DNA of 64,000 nt from Marispirochaeta sp964554875 (GTDB taxonomy: Bacteria > Spirochaetota > Spirochaetia > JC444 > Marispirochaetaceae), in the NCBI GenBank assembly GCA_964554875.1, contig CAZKQJ010000016.1:1-64000 (forward strand), in the 5' to 3' direction. Numbering within the stretch: position 1 is the stretch's first letter; every line of letters begins with the position of its first letter. This document shows, piece after piece, positions 44,395 to 52,174 of the stretch. The notes beneath the pieces are model-generated. The model saw only the letters and a list, made by a program, of their open reading frames with translations, ran no database searches and was not told the DNA's origin. Position numbers and translations under genes: made by a program.

Positions 44395-44397
44395 TTG

Positions 44398-44652
44398 TCA
44401 GGCAATAAATTGTGATATGTCGCCAGTGCTTTCTGAATAAAGTATTTCAGGATCCAGATCTGCGCCATTAGACCATTCAATGGAATCGAATTTAACATGG
44501 ACAGATTTAAACTTGGATTCATCCTTAAGCTCTGAAAAAATACCATGATCGAGATATGGATAGACATCAAAAATACGCTGTTCATCGTTTTCAAATGTTA
44601 AGAGCAATTTATATTCAGGTAAGGGTTCCACGCGTTTAATTCCCAGATACAT
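44398..44652 (-). CDS. DUF2442 protein
   Basis: An 84-residue protein from ATG 44652, with AAGGAG 7 nt upstream. It reads MYLGIKRVEPLPEYKLLLTF, then RIFDVYPYLDHGIF and SVHVKFDSIEWSNGADLDPE, all typical of DUF2442. The family commonly pairs with DUF4160 proteins and is often listed among possible toxin-antitoxin partners, without proven activity. It is second in the pair, 10 bp behind the DUF4160 gene, and ends 3 bp from the truncated kinase start. Confidence 0.85.
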   Translation of the reverse strand: MYLGIKRVEPLPEYKLLLTFENDEQRIFDVYPYLDHGIFSELKDESKFKSVHVKFDSIEWSNGADLDPEILYSESTGDISQFIA

Positions 44653-44662
44653 ATATAACTCC

Positions 44663-44929
44663 TTATCGCAACGGTTCGATTTTATAAGGAATCTCTCCAT
44701 TCTGAGCTAACTCCCAATTTGCCAATAATTCTTCTTGATGTAATTCTGCCCACGCTTCAATCAGTTTTATTTGTTTCTTGGAGAGGTTGCCTTCCGACAT
44801 CTCACAGGAATTAATATTAAAGATGCCCTTGCAATCCTGGTAATACGCATGAAAATGCGGAGGATTATGTTCCTTCTTGCCGAGATACATTCTGATCACA
44901 ATTCCAAAAAACATTGAGATTGTAGGCAT
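44663..44929 (-). CDS. DUF4160 protein
   Basis: An 88-residue protein with MPTISMFFGIVIRMYLGKKE and HNPPHFHAYYQDCKGIFNI, the DUF4160 signature with its conserved HNPPHFHAxY. The rest (AWAELHQEELLANWELAQNG) also fits. Function is unknown; the pairing with DUF2442 and the location inside a TA island suggest a TA-like module. The pair is the only content between the two 62-bp direct repeats. Confidence 0.88.
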   Translation of the reverse strand: MPTISMFFGIVIRMYLGKKEHNPPHFHAYYQDCKGIFNINSCEMSEGNLSKKQIKLIEAWAELHQEELLANWELAQNGEIPYKIEPLR

Positions 44930-45015
44930 ATAAATAATATATATCTCTTACGGGATTCTGTCTATTTTAGCCGCAAACTCGAACAAGTTACCGTGTCTGA
45001 TCATTCTTCAACCCC

Positions 45016-45075
45016 AGTGCACTCCGTGCTCCCGGCATCTCGGTGGCATTCTACCTTCCCCATCCCTGTTCCAAA
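45016..45075 (-). repeat. dispersed repeat copy upstream of the kinase gene
   Basis: + strand: TGCACTCCGTGCTCCCGGCA, TCTCGGTGGC, then CTTCCCCATCCCTGTTCC. Its right part belongs to the right copy of the 62-bp duplication. Confidence 0.7.
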
Positions 45076-45119
45076 TTCCACCCCCTTTCATGTATACTCT
45101 ACCCCATGATCATCGAACT
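45058..45119 (+). repeat. 62-bp direct repeat, right copy
   Basis: Partner of 44326-44387. This copy continues into the intact kinase gene (start 45106) and so is presumably the original. Confidence 0.9.
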
Positions 45120-45789
45120 CATCGGGCTACCCGGCTGCGGTAAATCCCATATTTCCGCTCTGCTTGCAGAACGCCTGCGCAGCGCCGGTATTCCTGTTTC
45201 GGAACCCTCCCGCCGAATCGGCCACAGCAGAACACTGCCCCGCCTGGCCGCCAAATCCGTCTGTGCTCTTGCCTTTCTGCTGCTGCACCCCATCCGCACA
45301 TCCCGCACCGCCGTCGCGCTGGTGCGTACCCGCCAGACCTCCCCGAAAAACCTTGCAAAATCCCTGTTCAACCTCCTCTTTGTCCGCGGTCTGCTTGTCC
45401 TGTTCGCGCGGAAAAACCGCGCCGTACTTCTTGACCAGGGCCTCGTCCAGGGCTGTGCATCGGTGCATTTTTCCGCTTCCCGTCAGCTGCCCGCTAATTT
45501 TTTTGCCTCCCTGCCGGTGCCGGACCTGGTGCTGCGCATCCGGCCCGATCGCGAAACCATAATCCGGCGACTTGGCGAACGGGTTACAGGCGCAGGGAGT
45601 CGTGTGGAGGCGGATCCCGCCGCGCAGCTTTCCCGCTACGCCGAGGCCCTGGAATCCCTGTCGGACAGACCGCCTCTTATAACTGCACGGATAATCGAGA
45701 TGGGGAACAACGGGGACAGTAAAATGCTTGATGAAGAGCTGGATGCTGTTGTTGAGAAGCTCGTACAAATGTACACGCCTTCCAGGTAA
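45106..45789 (+). CDS. P-loop kinase-like ATP-binding protein
   Basis: 227 residues beginning MIIELIGLPGCGKSHISALL, with Walker A GLPGCGKS at 7-14. AVLLDQGLVQG near 109-119 contains the Asp of a DE/DQ-type Walker B, and LVLRIRPDRETIIRRLGERV near 142-161 has the lid-like Arg cluster of nucleotide or small-molecule kinases. The substrate is unknown. The start was chosen at 45106 because the protein family begins there; the in-frame start at 45043 lies in repeat DNA. Its promoter and start were duplicated to 44326-44387. Confidence 0.75.
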   Translation: MIIELIGLPGCGKSHISALLAERLRSAGIPVSEPSRRIGHSRTLPRLAAKSVCALAFLLLHPIRTSRTAVALVRTRQTSPKNLAKSLFNLLFVRGLLVLFARKNRAVLLDQGLVQGCASVHFSASRQLPANFFASLPVPDLVLRIRPDRETIIRRLGERVTGAGSRVEADPAAQLSRYAEALESLSDRPPLITARIIEMGNNGDSKMLDEELDAVVEKLVQMYTPSR

Positions 45790-45800
45790 GCAAAAATCCT

Positions 45801-46091
45801 TTATGCCGTCTCTTTCAGCTTTCCGGAAAGATATTTATGTAGAACCATGGATACCAATGTCTGATACGGGATCCCCTCTTCAAGGGCGCGAATCTTCAGG
45901 TTCTTGAGATCTCGTTCGGATATACGGATGTTCATCCGTTTGTCCTTTTTGAGAGTCGCTTGTGCCCGTTGCATAGCGTCGCTTATCTCTTTTTCCCTGT
46001 TTTCACGTATCGAAACAAACTCATCATTTTCTATTGATTCCATGAGTTCTTTTTCTTCACTATCTAATGGTTCAAAATGCTCATCGTTCAT
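45801..46091 (-). CDS. brnA: BrnA/CopG-like antitoxin
   Basis: A 96-residue protein with an acidic N-terminal half (EPLDSEEKELMESIENDEF) and a C-terminal ribbon-helix-helix-like domain (KDKRMNIRISERDLKNLKIR, EGIPYQTLVSMVLHKYL). It overlaps the upstream BrnT-type toxin gene by 11 nt. The N-terminal half should bind the toxin and the C-terminal half the operator. It converges with the kinase gene, 11 bp away. Confidence 0.85.
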   Translation of the reverse strand: MNDEHFEPLDSEEKELMESIENDEFVSIRENREKEISDAMQRAQATLKKDKRMNIRISERDLKNLKIRALEEGIPYQTLVSMVLHKYLSGKLKETA

Positions 46092-46377
46092 TTTGTTCCT
46101 CTCCTGAAGGTAAATATTTTTTCGTGTATATCCTGCTGGGAAATATCGTCTTCAAGAAAACCACGTCCTCTTTTTCATGCTTTACATATGGCACAACATA
46201 GATGTAATTGTTAAGGTTTATCAAATACAACTTCTGATCCGGGTATCTCTCAGAATTTGGATGCTGTAAAACATCGACAACCTTTCCTTCACTTATACAT
46301 AAAACGATTTCTTCGAAAGAAATTGAGCGTTTTTCTTTGAGCTGTTCATTTTTCTCATCATTCCAGTCGAAGGTCAT
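46081..46377 (-). CDS. brnT: BrnT-family toxin
   Basis: 98 residues: MTFDWNDEKNEQLKEKRSIS then FEEIVLCISEGKVVDV, the BrnT opening, followed by LYLINLNNYIYVVPYV and VVFLKTIFPSRIYTKKYL. BrnT is a RelE-fold ribonuclease. First gene of the pair; the antitoxin gene follows with overlap, the usual brnTA order. Confidence 0.85.
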   Translation of the reverse strand: MTFDWNDEKNEQLKEKRSISFEEIVLCISEGKVVDVLQHPNSERYPDQKLYLINLNNYIYVVPYVKHEKEDVVFLKTIFPSRIYTKKYLPSGEEQNER

Positions 46378-46645
46378 AAGTAAAATTAATAGCGAGTGTG
46401 CCTTTTGTCAATATGTCTGCTTTTAAACCCCTTGTCGTCTTCAAAACCCCTCTTTATTCTCCCCATCTTTGTTCCAAAATCTTAAAAACAGATATGTAGG
46501 ATCAAAAGGATCAGGAAATTCGCCATCGAGTCACAGGCCTGCTGTTTTAACCGGAATAGGTGCACCGAACCGGAGTTGTCACGCAGCGGCGTGCTTTTGG
46601 ATTCACCTCAGAAATGATGAGGGGTATGCGTAGCTGCAGTCGGGC
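46378..46645. other. non-coding gap with partial dispersed repeat
   Basis: 268 bp between brnT and the SDR gene. It contains CTCCCCATCTTTGTTCCAAA (46460-46479) and GGATCAAAAGGATCAGG followed by GCCATCGAGTCACAG (to 46535), partial repeat units in opposite orientations. CACGC/GCGTG (46580-46593) is a short hairpin. Nothing else is evident. Confidence 0.5.
46452..46535. repeat. dispersed repeat, degenerate copy at the right end of the TA island
   Basis: TTATTCTCCCCATCTTTGTT and CCAAAATCTT, then an opposite half ending GCCATCGAGTCACAGG. It is the last copy seen in the window. Confidence 0.55.
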
Positions 46646-47464
46646 CTATCCGCCTATTCTTTTCCGTAACAGCCATTCGTAGCTCCTGTCCGGCAGGATT
46701 CTGCGCAGCGTGAGTAACGGACGGGCGTATTTCCCCACGGCATAACGGCTGCGGGGCTTTCTGGCCGTGACGGCCTTTACAATGATCCTGGCGACTTTTC
46801 GGGGATCAGAGCCTTTCAGCCCCTGAAACATTTCAGTTGTTTTTCGCGCTGCAGATTCATAGGCTGTGCCGCCGGAATGTGTGAGCATGTTACCCGTGGC
46901 AATGCCGCTCCAGTGGGTTTGAATTAGTCCCGGTTCTATGATTATTACATCGATGCCGAAAGGCCGCGCTTCAAATCGCAGGGCGTCGGAGAAACCCTCC
47001 AGTGCATGCTTTGATGCATGATACCAGGCTCCCATGGGCATGTAGATTTTTCCGCCGATGGAGGAAATATTGACGATTTTTCCATATCCCCTTTTTCTCA
47101 TCCCCGGAAGCACAAGCTGGGTAATTTGTGCCAGACCGAAAAGATTGACCTCGAACTGACGCCGGGCCTCTTCCAGCGGAACGTCTTCAACGGCACCATA
47201 GCAGCCGTACCCGGCGTTATTAATCAGAATATCCACGCCTCCCGACGCCACTTCTATGTGCGTAACAACAGAGGCTATAGCCTTCTCCTCTGTAATATCC
47301 AGTTCCAGGCTGTGTCCGCCTGCGGCCTCTATATCGGCCATCTGATTAACGCGCCTCGCAGCACCGTAGACCTCATAGCCTGCCCGAATCAGGGCAAGGG
47401 CTGTCTCTTTTCCCATTCCCGAAGATGCACCGGTTACTAGAACAGTTCGTCTGGTATCTGCCAT
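46646..47464 (-). CDS. short-chain dehydrogenase/reductase
   Basis: 272 residues from ATG 47464, preceded by GGAAGGATACCC. LVTGASSGMGKETALALIRA is the NAD(P)-binding loop, LINNAGYG and ISSIGGKIYMPMGAWYHASK carry the catalytic Ser, Tyr and Lys, so it should be active. The C-terminal part is typical of classical SDRs acting on lipids or steroids-like alcohols; the substrate cannot be read. It is divergent from the SRPBCC gene. Confidence 0.88.
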   Translation of the reverse strand: MADTRRTVLVTGASSGMGKETALALIRAGYEVYGAARRVNQMADIEAAGGHSLELDITEEKAIASVVTHIEVASGGVDILINNAGYGCYGAVEDVPLEEARRQFEVNLFGLAQITQLVLPGMRKRGYGKIVNISSIGGKIYMPMGAWYHASKHALEGFSDALRFEARPFGIDVIIIEPGLIQTHWSGIATGNMLTHSGGTAYESAARKTTEMFQGLKGSDPRKVARIIVKAVTARKPRSRYAVGKYARPLLTLRRILPDRSYEWLLRKRIGG

Positions 47465-47708
47465 GGGTATCCTTCCTTTGCAGGTAATAAGATAGGTATT
47501 CCTGCACTCCCCCGGCAACAAGCTTTTCTGCATGGTGAACGTACGGGAGCTGCCTCGGATGCAGTATCGTTCCCTTCCCATGATCTCTGACTGGATGTGT
47601 GATTGCGCACATCAGCAGTTTTCTGGAATCTGTTGACGGATATATCCGGAAGGAACGATATTAAAGAGATTAAGAAGGAATTAACACTGTAGTGAAAGAG
47701 TGTAAAAG
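47465..47708. other. divergent intergenic region
   Basis: 244 bp between the leftward SDR gene and the rightward SRPBCC gene. It presumably contains both promoters. No repeat or clear operator is visible. Confidence 0.3.
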
Positions 47709-48143
47709 ATGAAAGAATTATCCACAGAAATAACCATTAATGCCGATGCAGAAAAAATATGGAAGGTATTCTCTGATTTTACGAGTTACCCGTCCTGGAA
47801 TCCCTTCATCAGGTCCGTATCCGGCAAGGTACAAGCCGGTCAGAAGATAACTGTGGTTTTGCATCAACCCGGTATGAGTCCGATAACAATGAAACCTGAA
47901 GTCCTGACGTTTAAACCAAAAAGGGAATTGAGATGGATTGGGCACCTGTTTGTTAGAGGATTATTTGACGGCGAACATTCCTTTGAGCTGATTCAAAATG
48001 ATGATGGAACGACCAGGTTTTTACAGAAGGAGATCTTTCGAGGGATTCTGGTTCCATTATTCAGAAAAATGCTGGACCACAATACGCGAAAGGGATTTGA
48101 ACTCATGAACGCAAAATTAAAAGAGTATGTCGAGAGGGCATGA
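47709..48143 (+). CDS. SRPBCC (START/Bet v 1-like) domain protein
   Basis: A 144-residue protein covering one whole SRPBCC domain: STEITINADAEKIWKVFSDF at the start, YPSWNPFIRSVSGKV, ELRWIGHLFVRGLFDGEHSF in the middle and the long C-terminal helix KMLDHNTRKGFELMNAKLKE. The fold forms a hydrophobic pocket for lipid-like ligands. The specific ligand is unknown. It is followed 15 bp later by a GNAT gene, probably on the same transcript. Confidence 0.85.
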   Translation: MKELSTEITINADAEKIWKVFSDFTSYPSWNPFIRSVSGKVQAGQKITVVLHQPGMSPITMKPEVLTFKPKRELRWIGHLFVRGLFDGEHSFELIQNDDGTTRFLQKEIFRGILVPLFRKMLDHNTRKGFELMNAKLKEYVERA

Positions 48144-48158
48144 TAGTGAGGAAAGCTC

Positions 48159-48659
48159 ATGGAATTTGATATTCGTGAAGCGACGGCAGCGGATTTTGAA
48201 GCCATATGGCCCATCTTTCATGAAGTAGTATCCGCTGGTGATACCTACGGCTATGACCGGGATACTGACAAATCTGAAGCAGAAGAACTCTGGATGAAGT
48301 CCCCTCAGAAAACCTTTGTTCTGGAAAAAAGCGGAGAGATTCTCGGAACCTACTATATTAAACCGAATCATCACGGCCCCGGTGCTCATGTCTGCAACTG
48401 CGGGTATATGGTTGCTTCCCGGGCCCGGGGGCAGGGTATTGCAAGTGAGATGTGTCGTCATTCTCAGATGCTGGCGCTTGATCTGGGCTTTCTGGCGATG
48501 CAGTTTAATTTTGTCGCATCCAGTAATACTGGCGCGGTAAGACTTTGGACAAAGCTTGGGTTTATGACTGTCGGCAGGTTGCCCGCCGCCTTCAAACATC
48601 CCTCCCTGGGCTATGTCGATGCCCTTGTTATGTATAAACGGCTGAAAGCTGATTTCTGA
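48159..48659 (+). CDS. GNAT-family N-acetyltransferase
   Basis: 166 residues of the GNAT fold: EFDIREATAADFEAIWPIFH at the start, EILGTYYIKPNHHGPGAHVC, then VASRARGQGIASEMCRHSQM, with the RGQGI acetyl-CoA loop near 92-96, and NTGAVRLWTKLGF. Similar proteins (YhhY/PhnO-like) acetylate amines or amino acids; the acceptor here is unknown. A good site GAGGAAAG precedes the ATG. Confidence 0.9.
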   Translation: MEFDIREATAADFEAIWPIFHEVVSAGDTYGYDRDTDKSEAEELWMKSPQKTFVLEKSGEILGTYYIKPNHHGPGAHVCNCGYMVASRARGQGIASEMCRHSQMLALDLGFLAMQFNFVASSNTGAVRLWTKLGFMTVGRLPAAFKHPSLGYVDALVMYKRLKADF

Positions 48660-48715
48660 GCTGGACACTGCCCCTGTCTTTTTCTCCTGTCTCTGCTTAC
48701 AAACCTGATCAAAAT

Positions 48716-48734
48716 TATAATGATAATCAGTATT
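48716..48734. promoter_or_regulatory. Fur-box-like site
   Basis: TATAATGATAATCAGTATT agrees with the classical 19-bp Fur consensus (GATAATGATAATCATTATC) at 16 of 19 positions. It lies 96 bp upstream of the secreted-protein start and 17 bp upstream of the best -35 element. Confidence 0.55.
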
Positions 48735-48750
48735 ATTTATTGCTAATATA

Positions 48751-48780
48751 TTGACGAAGAGATATAAATGGAACGATAAT
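48751..48780 (+). promoter_or_regulatory. candidate sigma-70 promoter
   Basis: TTGACG (48751-48756), 18-nt spacer, GATAAT (48775-48780), about 50 bp before the start of the secreted-protein gene. A second possible pair is TTGCTA (48740) with TATAAA (48763). Confidence 0.5.
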
Positions 48781-48829
48781 AGAGTAAATTACTATGAATT
48801 ACCGGTTTTTGGTAATTATGGAGGAACAA

Positions 48830-49555
48830 ATGAAAAGAAATCACCTGGTTATTCTGGTGGCGATTACTGTTCTTGCCCTGGCGGGTGGAACGGTTTTCGC
48901 ACAGGATCTGAAGATTGAGTATCAGATCGATGTTACGGGTACTGCACGTTCCAATTATCTGACCTTTGCCGGGCCCATCCGCTACATGGCGGTTGAGCAG
49001 GACCACTTTGATGGCGGTACCGGTGCTTCTTCGAAAGGATCAACCGAGAAATTCCAGCCCTATCGTTATGATGTCCTGGGAAAGAATGCCCTGGCCGACG
49101 GTTTTCGCGGTCTTTTGCTTTTTGGCGTAGCCGGCAACAGCTATATCACCGGCGATAACGTAACAGTGTCGAAGGCGTCGAACGGGGTTATTACCATTCA
49201 GTATGCGCATCGTGGCACCGCCTACCGGCTTGAGACCGACCGGAACGGACGGCTTCAGTTTCCGAACGGCACGTACCAGAAACGCAGCATCGGTTATATT
49301 CAGGGTGCGGGGCCCCAGGTTATTTCCCGCGATTTTTCCAGCAACGGAAATGCTGACGGCATAGACTGGAACAAGGTCTGGAGTTCTTCCGTCGCCGGCG
49401 GAAAGGCGATTCCCGGCAGCAGCAGCACAACCGGAAACATCGTTAATGATGGCGCTTCCGACGAGTCCATGTATTACTGGCAGGGTGCCTTGCAGGTTAC
49501 TTTTGAGCGGAATGTGCTGAAAATTACCGGCGGCCTGAACGCAGTCAAGCGCTAA
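48830..49555 (+). CDS. secreted protein of unknown function
   Basis: 241 residues from ATG 48830, chosen because TGGAGGAAC lies 5 nt ahead. A clear signal peptide (MKRNHLVILVAITVLALAGG, cleavage after VFA near residue 25) leads to a Gly/Ser/Asn-rich mature domain with many polar beta-strand-like stretches (NYLTFAGPIRYMAVEQDHF, GLLLFGVAGNSYITGDNVTV). I do not recognise a family. A Fur-like site and a good promoter upstream and a strong terminator downstream suggest a separately regulated, well-expressed gene. A role in iron-limited growth is only a guess. Confidence 0.75.
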   Translation: MKRNHLVILVAITVLALAGGTVFAQDLKIEYQIDVTGTARSNYLTFAGPIRYMAVEQDHFDGGTGASSKGSTEKFQPYRYDVLGKNALADGFRGLLLFGVAGNSYITGDNVTVSKASNGVITIQYAHRGTAYRLETDRNGRLQFPNGTYQKRSIGYIQGAGPQVISRDFSSNGNADGIDWNKVWSSSVAGGKAIPGSSSTTGNIVNDGASDESMYYWQGALQVTFERNVLKITGGLNAVKR

Positions 49556-49581
49556 GCGGATCTTTCCTGGCCATCGTAATT

Positions 49582-49615
49582 AACCGGCGGACTTGGTCTT
49601 CGCCGGTTTTTTTTT
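49582..49615 (+). terminator. intrinsic terminator behind the secreted-protein gene
   Basis: Stem AACCGGCG (49582-49589) and CGCCGGTT (49601-49608) with an 11-nt loop, continued by a run of T to 49615. It is the clearest terminator in the window. Confidence 0.9.
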
Positions 49616-49654
49616 ACCCTGAAATGTATGATACTGGACAGAGGGAGTGTAGGT

Positions 49655-50281
49655 ATGGATTATCTGTTTCAAGGTGTAAAAGAGTTTTCTTCTCAGGACT
49701 TTACGCATTTTCGTGAACTGTTCGAGAAGCTCGGCAAGAAGCAGTCCCCCCATTCGCTTTTTATCGGGTGCTCCGATTCCAGGGTGGTGCCTCACCTGAT
49801 TACCAGGACCTTGCCCGGGGAGCTCTTTATTATCAGAAACATCGCCAATGTAGTGCCTTTTTACCGGGCGTCCGAGGAGTATCTCTCCACAACCTCTGCG
49901 GTGGAGTATGCGGTCAAGATGCTGAATGTGGAAAACATCATTGTCTGCGGACATTCCAACTGCGGCGGCTGCAATGCCCTGTTTATGAGTGATGAGGAAC
50001 TTGCCAATACTCCCCATACGAAAAAGTGGCTGGAATTGGCGCGACCGGTCCGGGAAAAGATTGAGAAGGATCCTGAGCTGATGCGGGATGTTGTAAAGCG
50101 TGAGTGGGTCACCGAACAACTCAATATAGTCGAACAGATGAACCACCTGCTGAGCTACCCCTATATTCTCGAGCGCTATAATAACCAGGAGATCAACATC
50201 CTGGGCTGGTACTATCTGATAGAGACGGGAGAGATTTTTAACTACGATAAGGATGAAAAGGTTTTCAAGAAGATAGAGTAA
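49655..50281 (+). CDS. can: beta-class carbonic anhydrase
   Basis: A 208-residue enzyme that interconverts CO2 and bicarbonate. FIGCSDSRVVPHLI holds the first zinc Cys and the Asp-Arg pair, and VCGHSNCGGCNAL holds the His and second Cys zinc ligands. The C-terminal NILGWYYLIETGEIF is also typical of the Can/CynT group. ATG 49655 is preferred (GAGGGAG about 7 nt ahead) over an upstream ATG at 49628. It converges with the TRAP genes. Confidence 0.94.
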   Translation: MDYLFQGVKEFSSQDFTHFRELFEKLGKKQSPHSLFIGCSDSRVVPHLITRTLPGELFIIRNIANVVPFYRASEEYLSTTSAVEYAVKMLNVENIIVCGHSNCGGCNALFMSDEELANTPHTKKWLELARPVREKIEKDPELMRDVVKREWVTEQLNIVEQMNHLLSYPYILERYNNQEINILGWYYLIETGEIFNYDKDEKVFKKIE

Positions 50282-50297
50282 AGGAAAATAGAGTAAA

Positions 50298-50315
50298 GGC
50301 CGGCGAGAACCGGCC
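50298..50315. terminator. hairpin between convergent genes (bidirectional terminator candidate)
   Basis: GGCCGG, CGAGAA, CCGGCC. On the - strand the stem is followed by a T-rich stretch, so it should serve as the end of the TRAP operon or readthrough control for the carbonic anhydrase gene. It lies in the 56-bp gap between the stops. Confidence 0.6.
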
Positions 50316-50337
50316 CCTACCTGTCAACAACGAGCTT

Positions 50338-51618
50338 CTACCCGCCGATTATAACCTGAGGCAGCCAGGTGATGGTTGCCGGGAAAAATATCATGGTAAC
50401 TACAACAGCGAGCAGCGCTACAAAGAAAATCAGCATTCCCTTTGTAAACTGCATCGTCGTTAAGCCTGTTATTTCGCATATTATGAACATGCTCAATCCC
50501 AGGGGGGGAGTTACCAGTCCGATCATCAGAACCAGGGTCGCGAGCACCCCGAAGTGTACAAGGTCGATTCCCACGCTCATTACAAGGGGCATCAGCATGG
50601 GAACAAATATGATGATGTTGGCCGATGGATTCAGCACGCAGCCCGCGGCAAGAAAGCCCAGAAGTATAAGAATCAGCACAACCGTGGGATTGGACGAAAG
50701 GGCGGTAATGCCGTCGGTAAGGAGCATGCCTACCTGCTCTTTCGAGAAAACCCAGGCCAGGGAGTAGGCCGCGCCGACTATGAACATGATGCTGGCTGTT
50801 CCCTTGGCGGTATCCACGAACATCTGGAAAATCTTACCGAAATCCCGCTGCTTGTATACAAAGATTCCGATTACCAGGGCGTAGAAAACCGCGACGACAC
50901 CCGCTTCGGTGGGGGTGAATAAGCCGCCGAGAATTCCGCCCAGTATTACAACAGGTGTGGACAGCGCCGGCAAGGCGCCCCAGAACTCCTTGCCCAGCTC
51001 GGGAAGATTCGCTTTGCTTCTTTTCGGGTAGTTCCGCTTCTTGGAGATCAGATAGACGAGAACCATCATGTAGACGGCCAGCATGATCCCGGGAATTATG
51101 CCGCCGATAAAAAGCTTTCCAACTGAGATTCCCGCAACTCCGCCGATTAGGACCATGGGAATGCTGGGAGGAAAAACCGGGCCGATGGTTGCCGAGGCTC
51201 CGGTAACCGCAGCGCTGAACTCGACATCGTAGCCTTCATCCACCATGGCCTTTATAAGCACTTTTCCCACCCCGCTGGCGTCCGCCAGGGCGGAGCCGGA
51301 CATTCCGGAAAAGATAAAGCTGGCGAGAATATTTACCTGGGCGGTTCCTCCGGTGTAATGACCGACAAGGGCGCGGGTAAAACGGAAGATCTTGTCGGTA
51401 ACTCCGGTACTGTTCATGATGTTTCCCGCAAGCATGTACAGGGGAATCGCCATGAGGGTGTAGGATTCTGCTCCGGTCACAAATCGCAGGGGAATGTTTA
51501 CCATGGGCAGGCCCGGATTCATGAAAAAGTACGACAGGGATGCCAGTCCCAGGGTGATGGCAACGGGAATTCCCAAAAGGAATCCCGCAAGCATGGTTAA
51601 TAATACTACCGACAGCAT
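50338..51618 (-). CDS. dctM: TRAP transporter large permease, DctM subunit
   Basis: A 426-residue membrane protein with about 12 hydrophobic segments and the DctM landmarks GIPVAITLGLASLSYF, SGSALADASGVGKVLIKAM and VNPSANIIIFVPML-like text (here CVLNPSANIIIFVPMLMPLV). It forms the sodium-driven channel part of a tripartite transporter for organic acids. It follows the DctQ gene by 1 bp. Length normal. Confidence 0.95.
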   Translation of the reverse strand: MLSVVLLTMLAGFLLGIPVAITLGLASLSYFFMNPGLPMVNIPLRFVTGAESYTLMAIPLYMLAGNIMNSTGVTDKIFRFTRALVGHYTGGTAQVNILASFIFSGMSGSALADASGVGKVLIKAMVDEGYDVEFSAAVTGASATIGPVFPPSIPMVLIGGVAGISVGKLFIGGIIPGIMLAVYMMVLVYLISKKRNYPKRSKANLPELGKEFWGALPALSTPVVILGGILGGLFTPTEAGVVAVFYALVIGIFVYKQRDFGKIFQMFVDTAKGTASIMFIVGAAYSLAWVFSKEQVGMLLTDGITALSSNPTVVLILILLGFLAAGCVLNPSANIIIFVPMLMPLVMSVGIDLVHFGVLATLVLMIGLVTPPLGLSMFIICEITGLTTMQFTKGMLIFFVALLAVVVTMIFFPATITWLPQVIIGG

Positions 51619-51619
51619 A

Positions 51620-52093
51620 TTACCGCCTCCTGAGCTTTTGAATAAAAGAGTAGATGGTGTAGAGAATCATCAAACCGGTGGAAACGCTAAGGGAAGAAAA
51701 AAGGTACTTTTTAGACAGAGCAATGGATGTTGCGGTTTGCTTTGAATAGGATAGTACCACCGGAATCGATTCTTTGAATACTATCAGCAGAAAAATGAGA
51801 ATGATGATCGAAGAGATCATCTCTATCGTCTTGTTCACCTTTTCCGGTAAAAAGGTGGTCAGGATATCAACGACAATGTGCTTCTTGTTTATATAGAGAA
51901 TTACCGCCCCCAGGTAGGTTATCCAGACAAAGAACCATACGGCAATTTCTCCTGCCCAGAGCAGGGATCCCTGGAGAATGTATCGAGTTCCTACCTGCGC
52001 AAAGAGAAGTGCAACCATGGCAACAAGAAATGCTCCGCAGATGGTCTCGAGGATACGAACAAGTTTCTTTTCCATGTTTCTTGTGAACCCCAT
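51620..52093 (-). CDS. dctQ: TRAP transporter small permease, DctQ subunit
   Basis: 157 residues with four hydrophobic segments. LLFAQVGTRYILQGSLLWAG and EIAVWFFVWITYLGAVIL are the conserved DctQ signature region. It pairs with DctM in the inner membrane. The first ATG (52093) and a second six codons later (52075) are both possible starts. The hairpin at 52150-52174 separates it from the binding-protein gene. Confidence 0.92.
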   Translation of the reverse strand: MGFTRNMEKKLVRILETICGAFLVAMVALLFAQVGTRYILQGSLLWAGEIAVWFFVWITYLGAVILYINKKHIVVDILTTFLPEKVNKTIEMISSIIILIFLLIVFKESIPVVLSYSKQTATSIALSKKYLFSSLSVSTGLMILYTIYSFIQKLRRR

Positions 52094-52149
52094 TTTATCA
52101 GCTCGATTGAAAAGCTTTACTCGTTATAAAGCTTTGTATTCTACAAAGA

Positions 52150-52174
52150 AAGCTGCCGTCCGGGACGGCAGCTT
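52150..52174 (-). terminator. strong hairpin between dctP and dctQ
   Basis: AAGCTGCCGTC, CGG, GACGGCAGCTT: a perfect 11-bp stem in the 110-bp gap. On the - strand it is followed by TTCTTTG, an incomplete U-run. It may be an attenuator or RNA-processing site making more binding protein than permease, a common arrangement in transport operons. Confidence 0.65.

Noticed and set aside
44141..44397. Short open frames on either strand in the repeat-rich gap behind hicA (for example 44140-44349 and 44159-44377)
   Set aside because: They consist of translated repeat sequence (Pro/Ser/Arg-rich) with no ribosome site; they are not supported as genes.
42530..46535. The repeat array as a CRISPR or a classical integron
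   Set aside because: Copies are degenerate, 70-130 bp apart from modules of 600-800 bp, and spacers are genes. No cas gene, integron integrase or attC-like core (GTTRRRY) was recognised.
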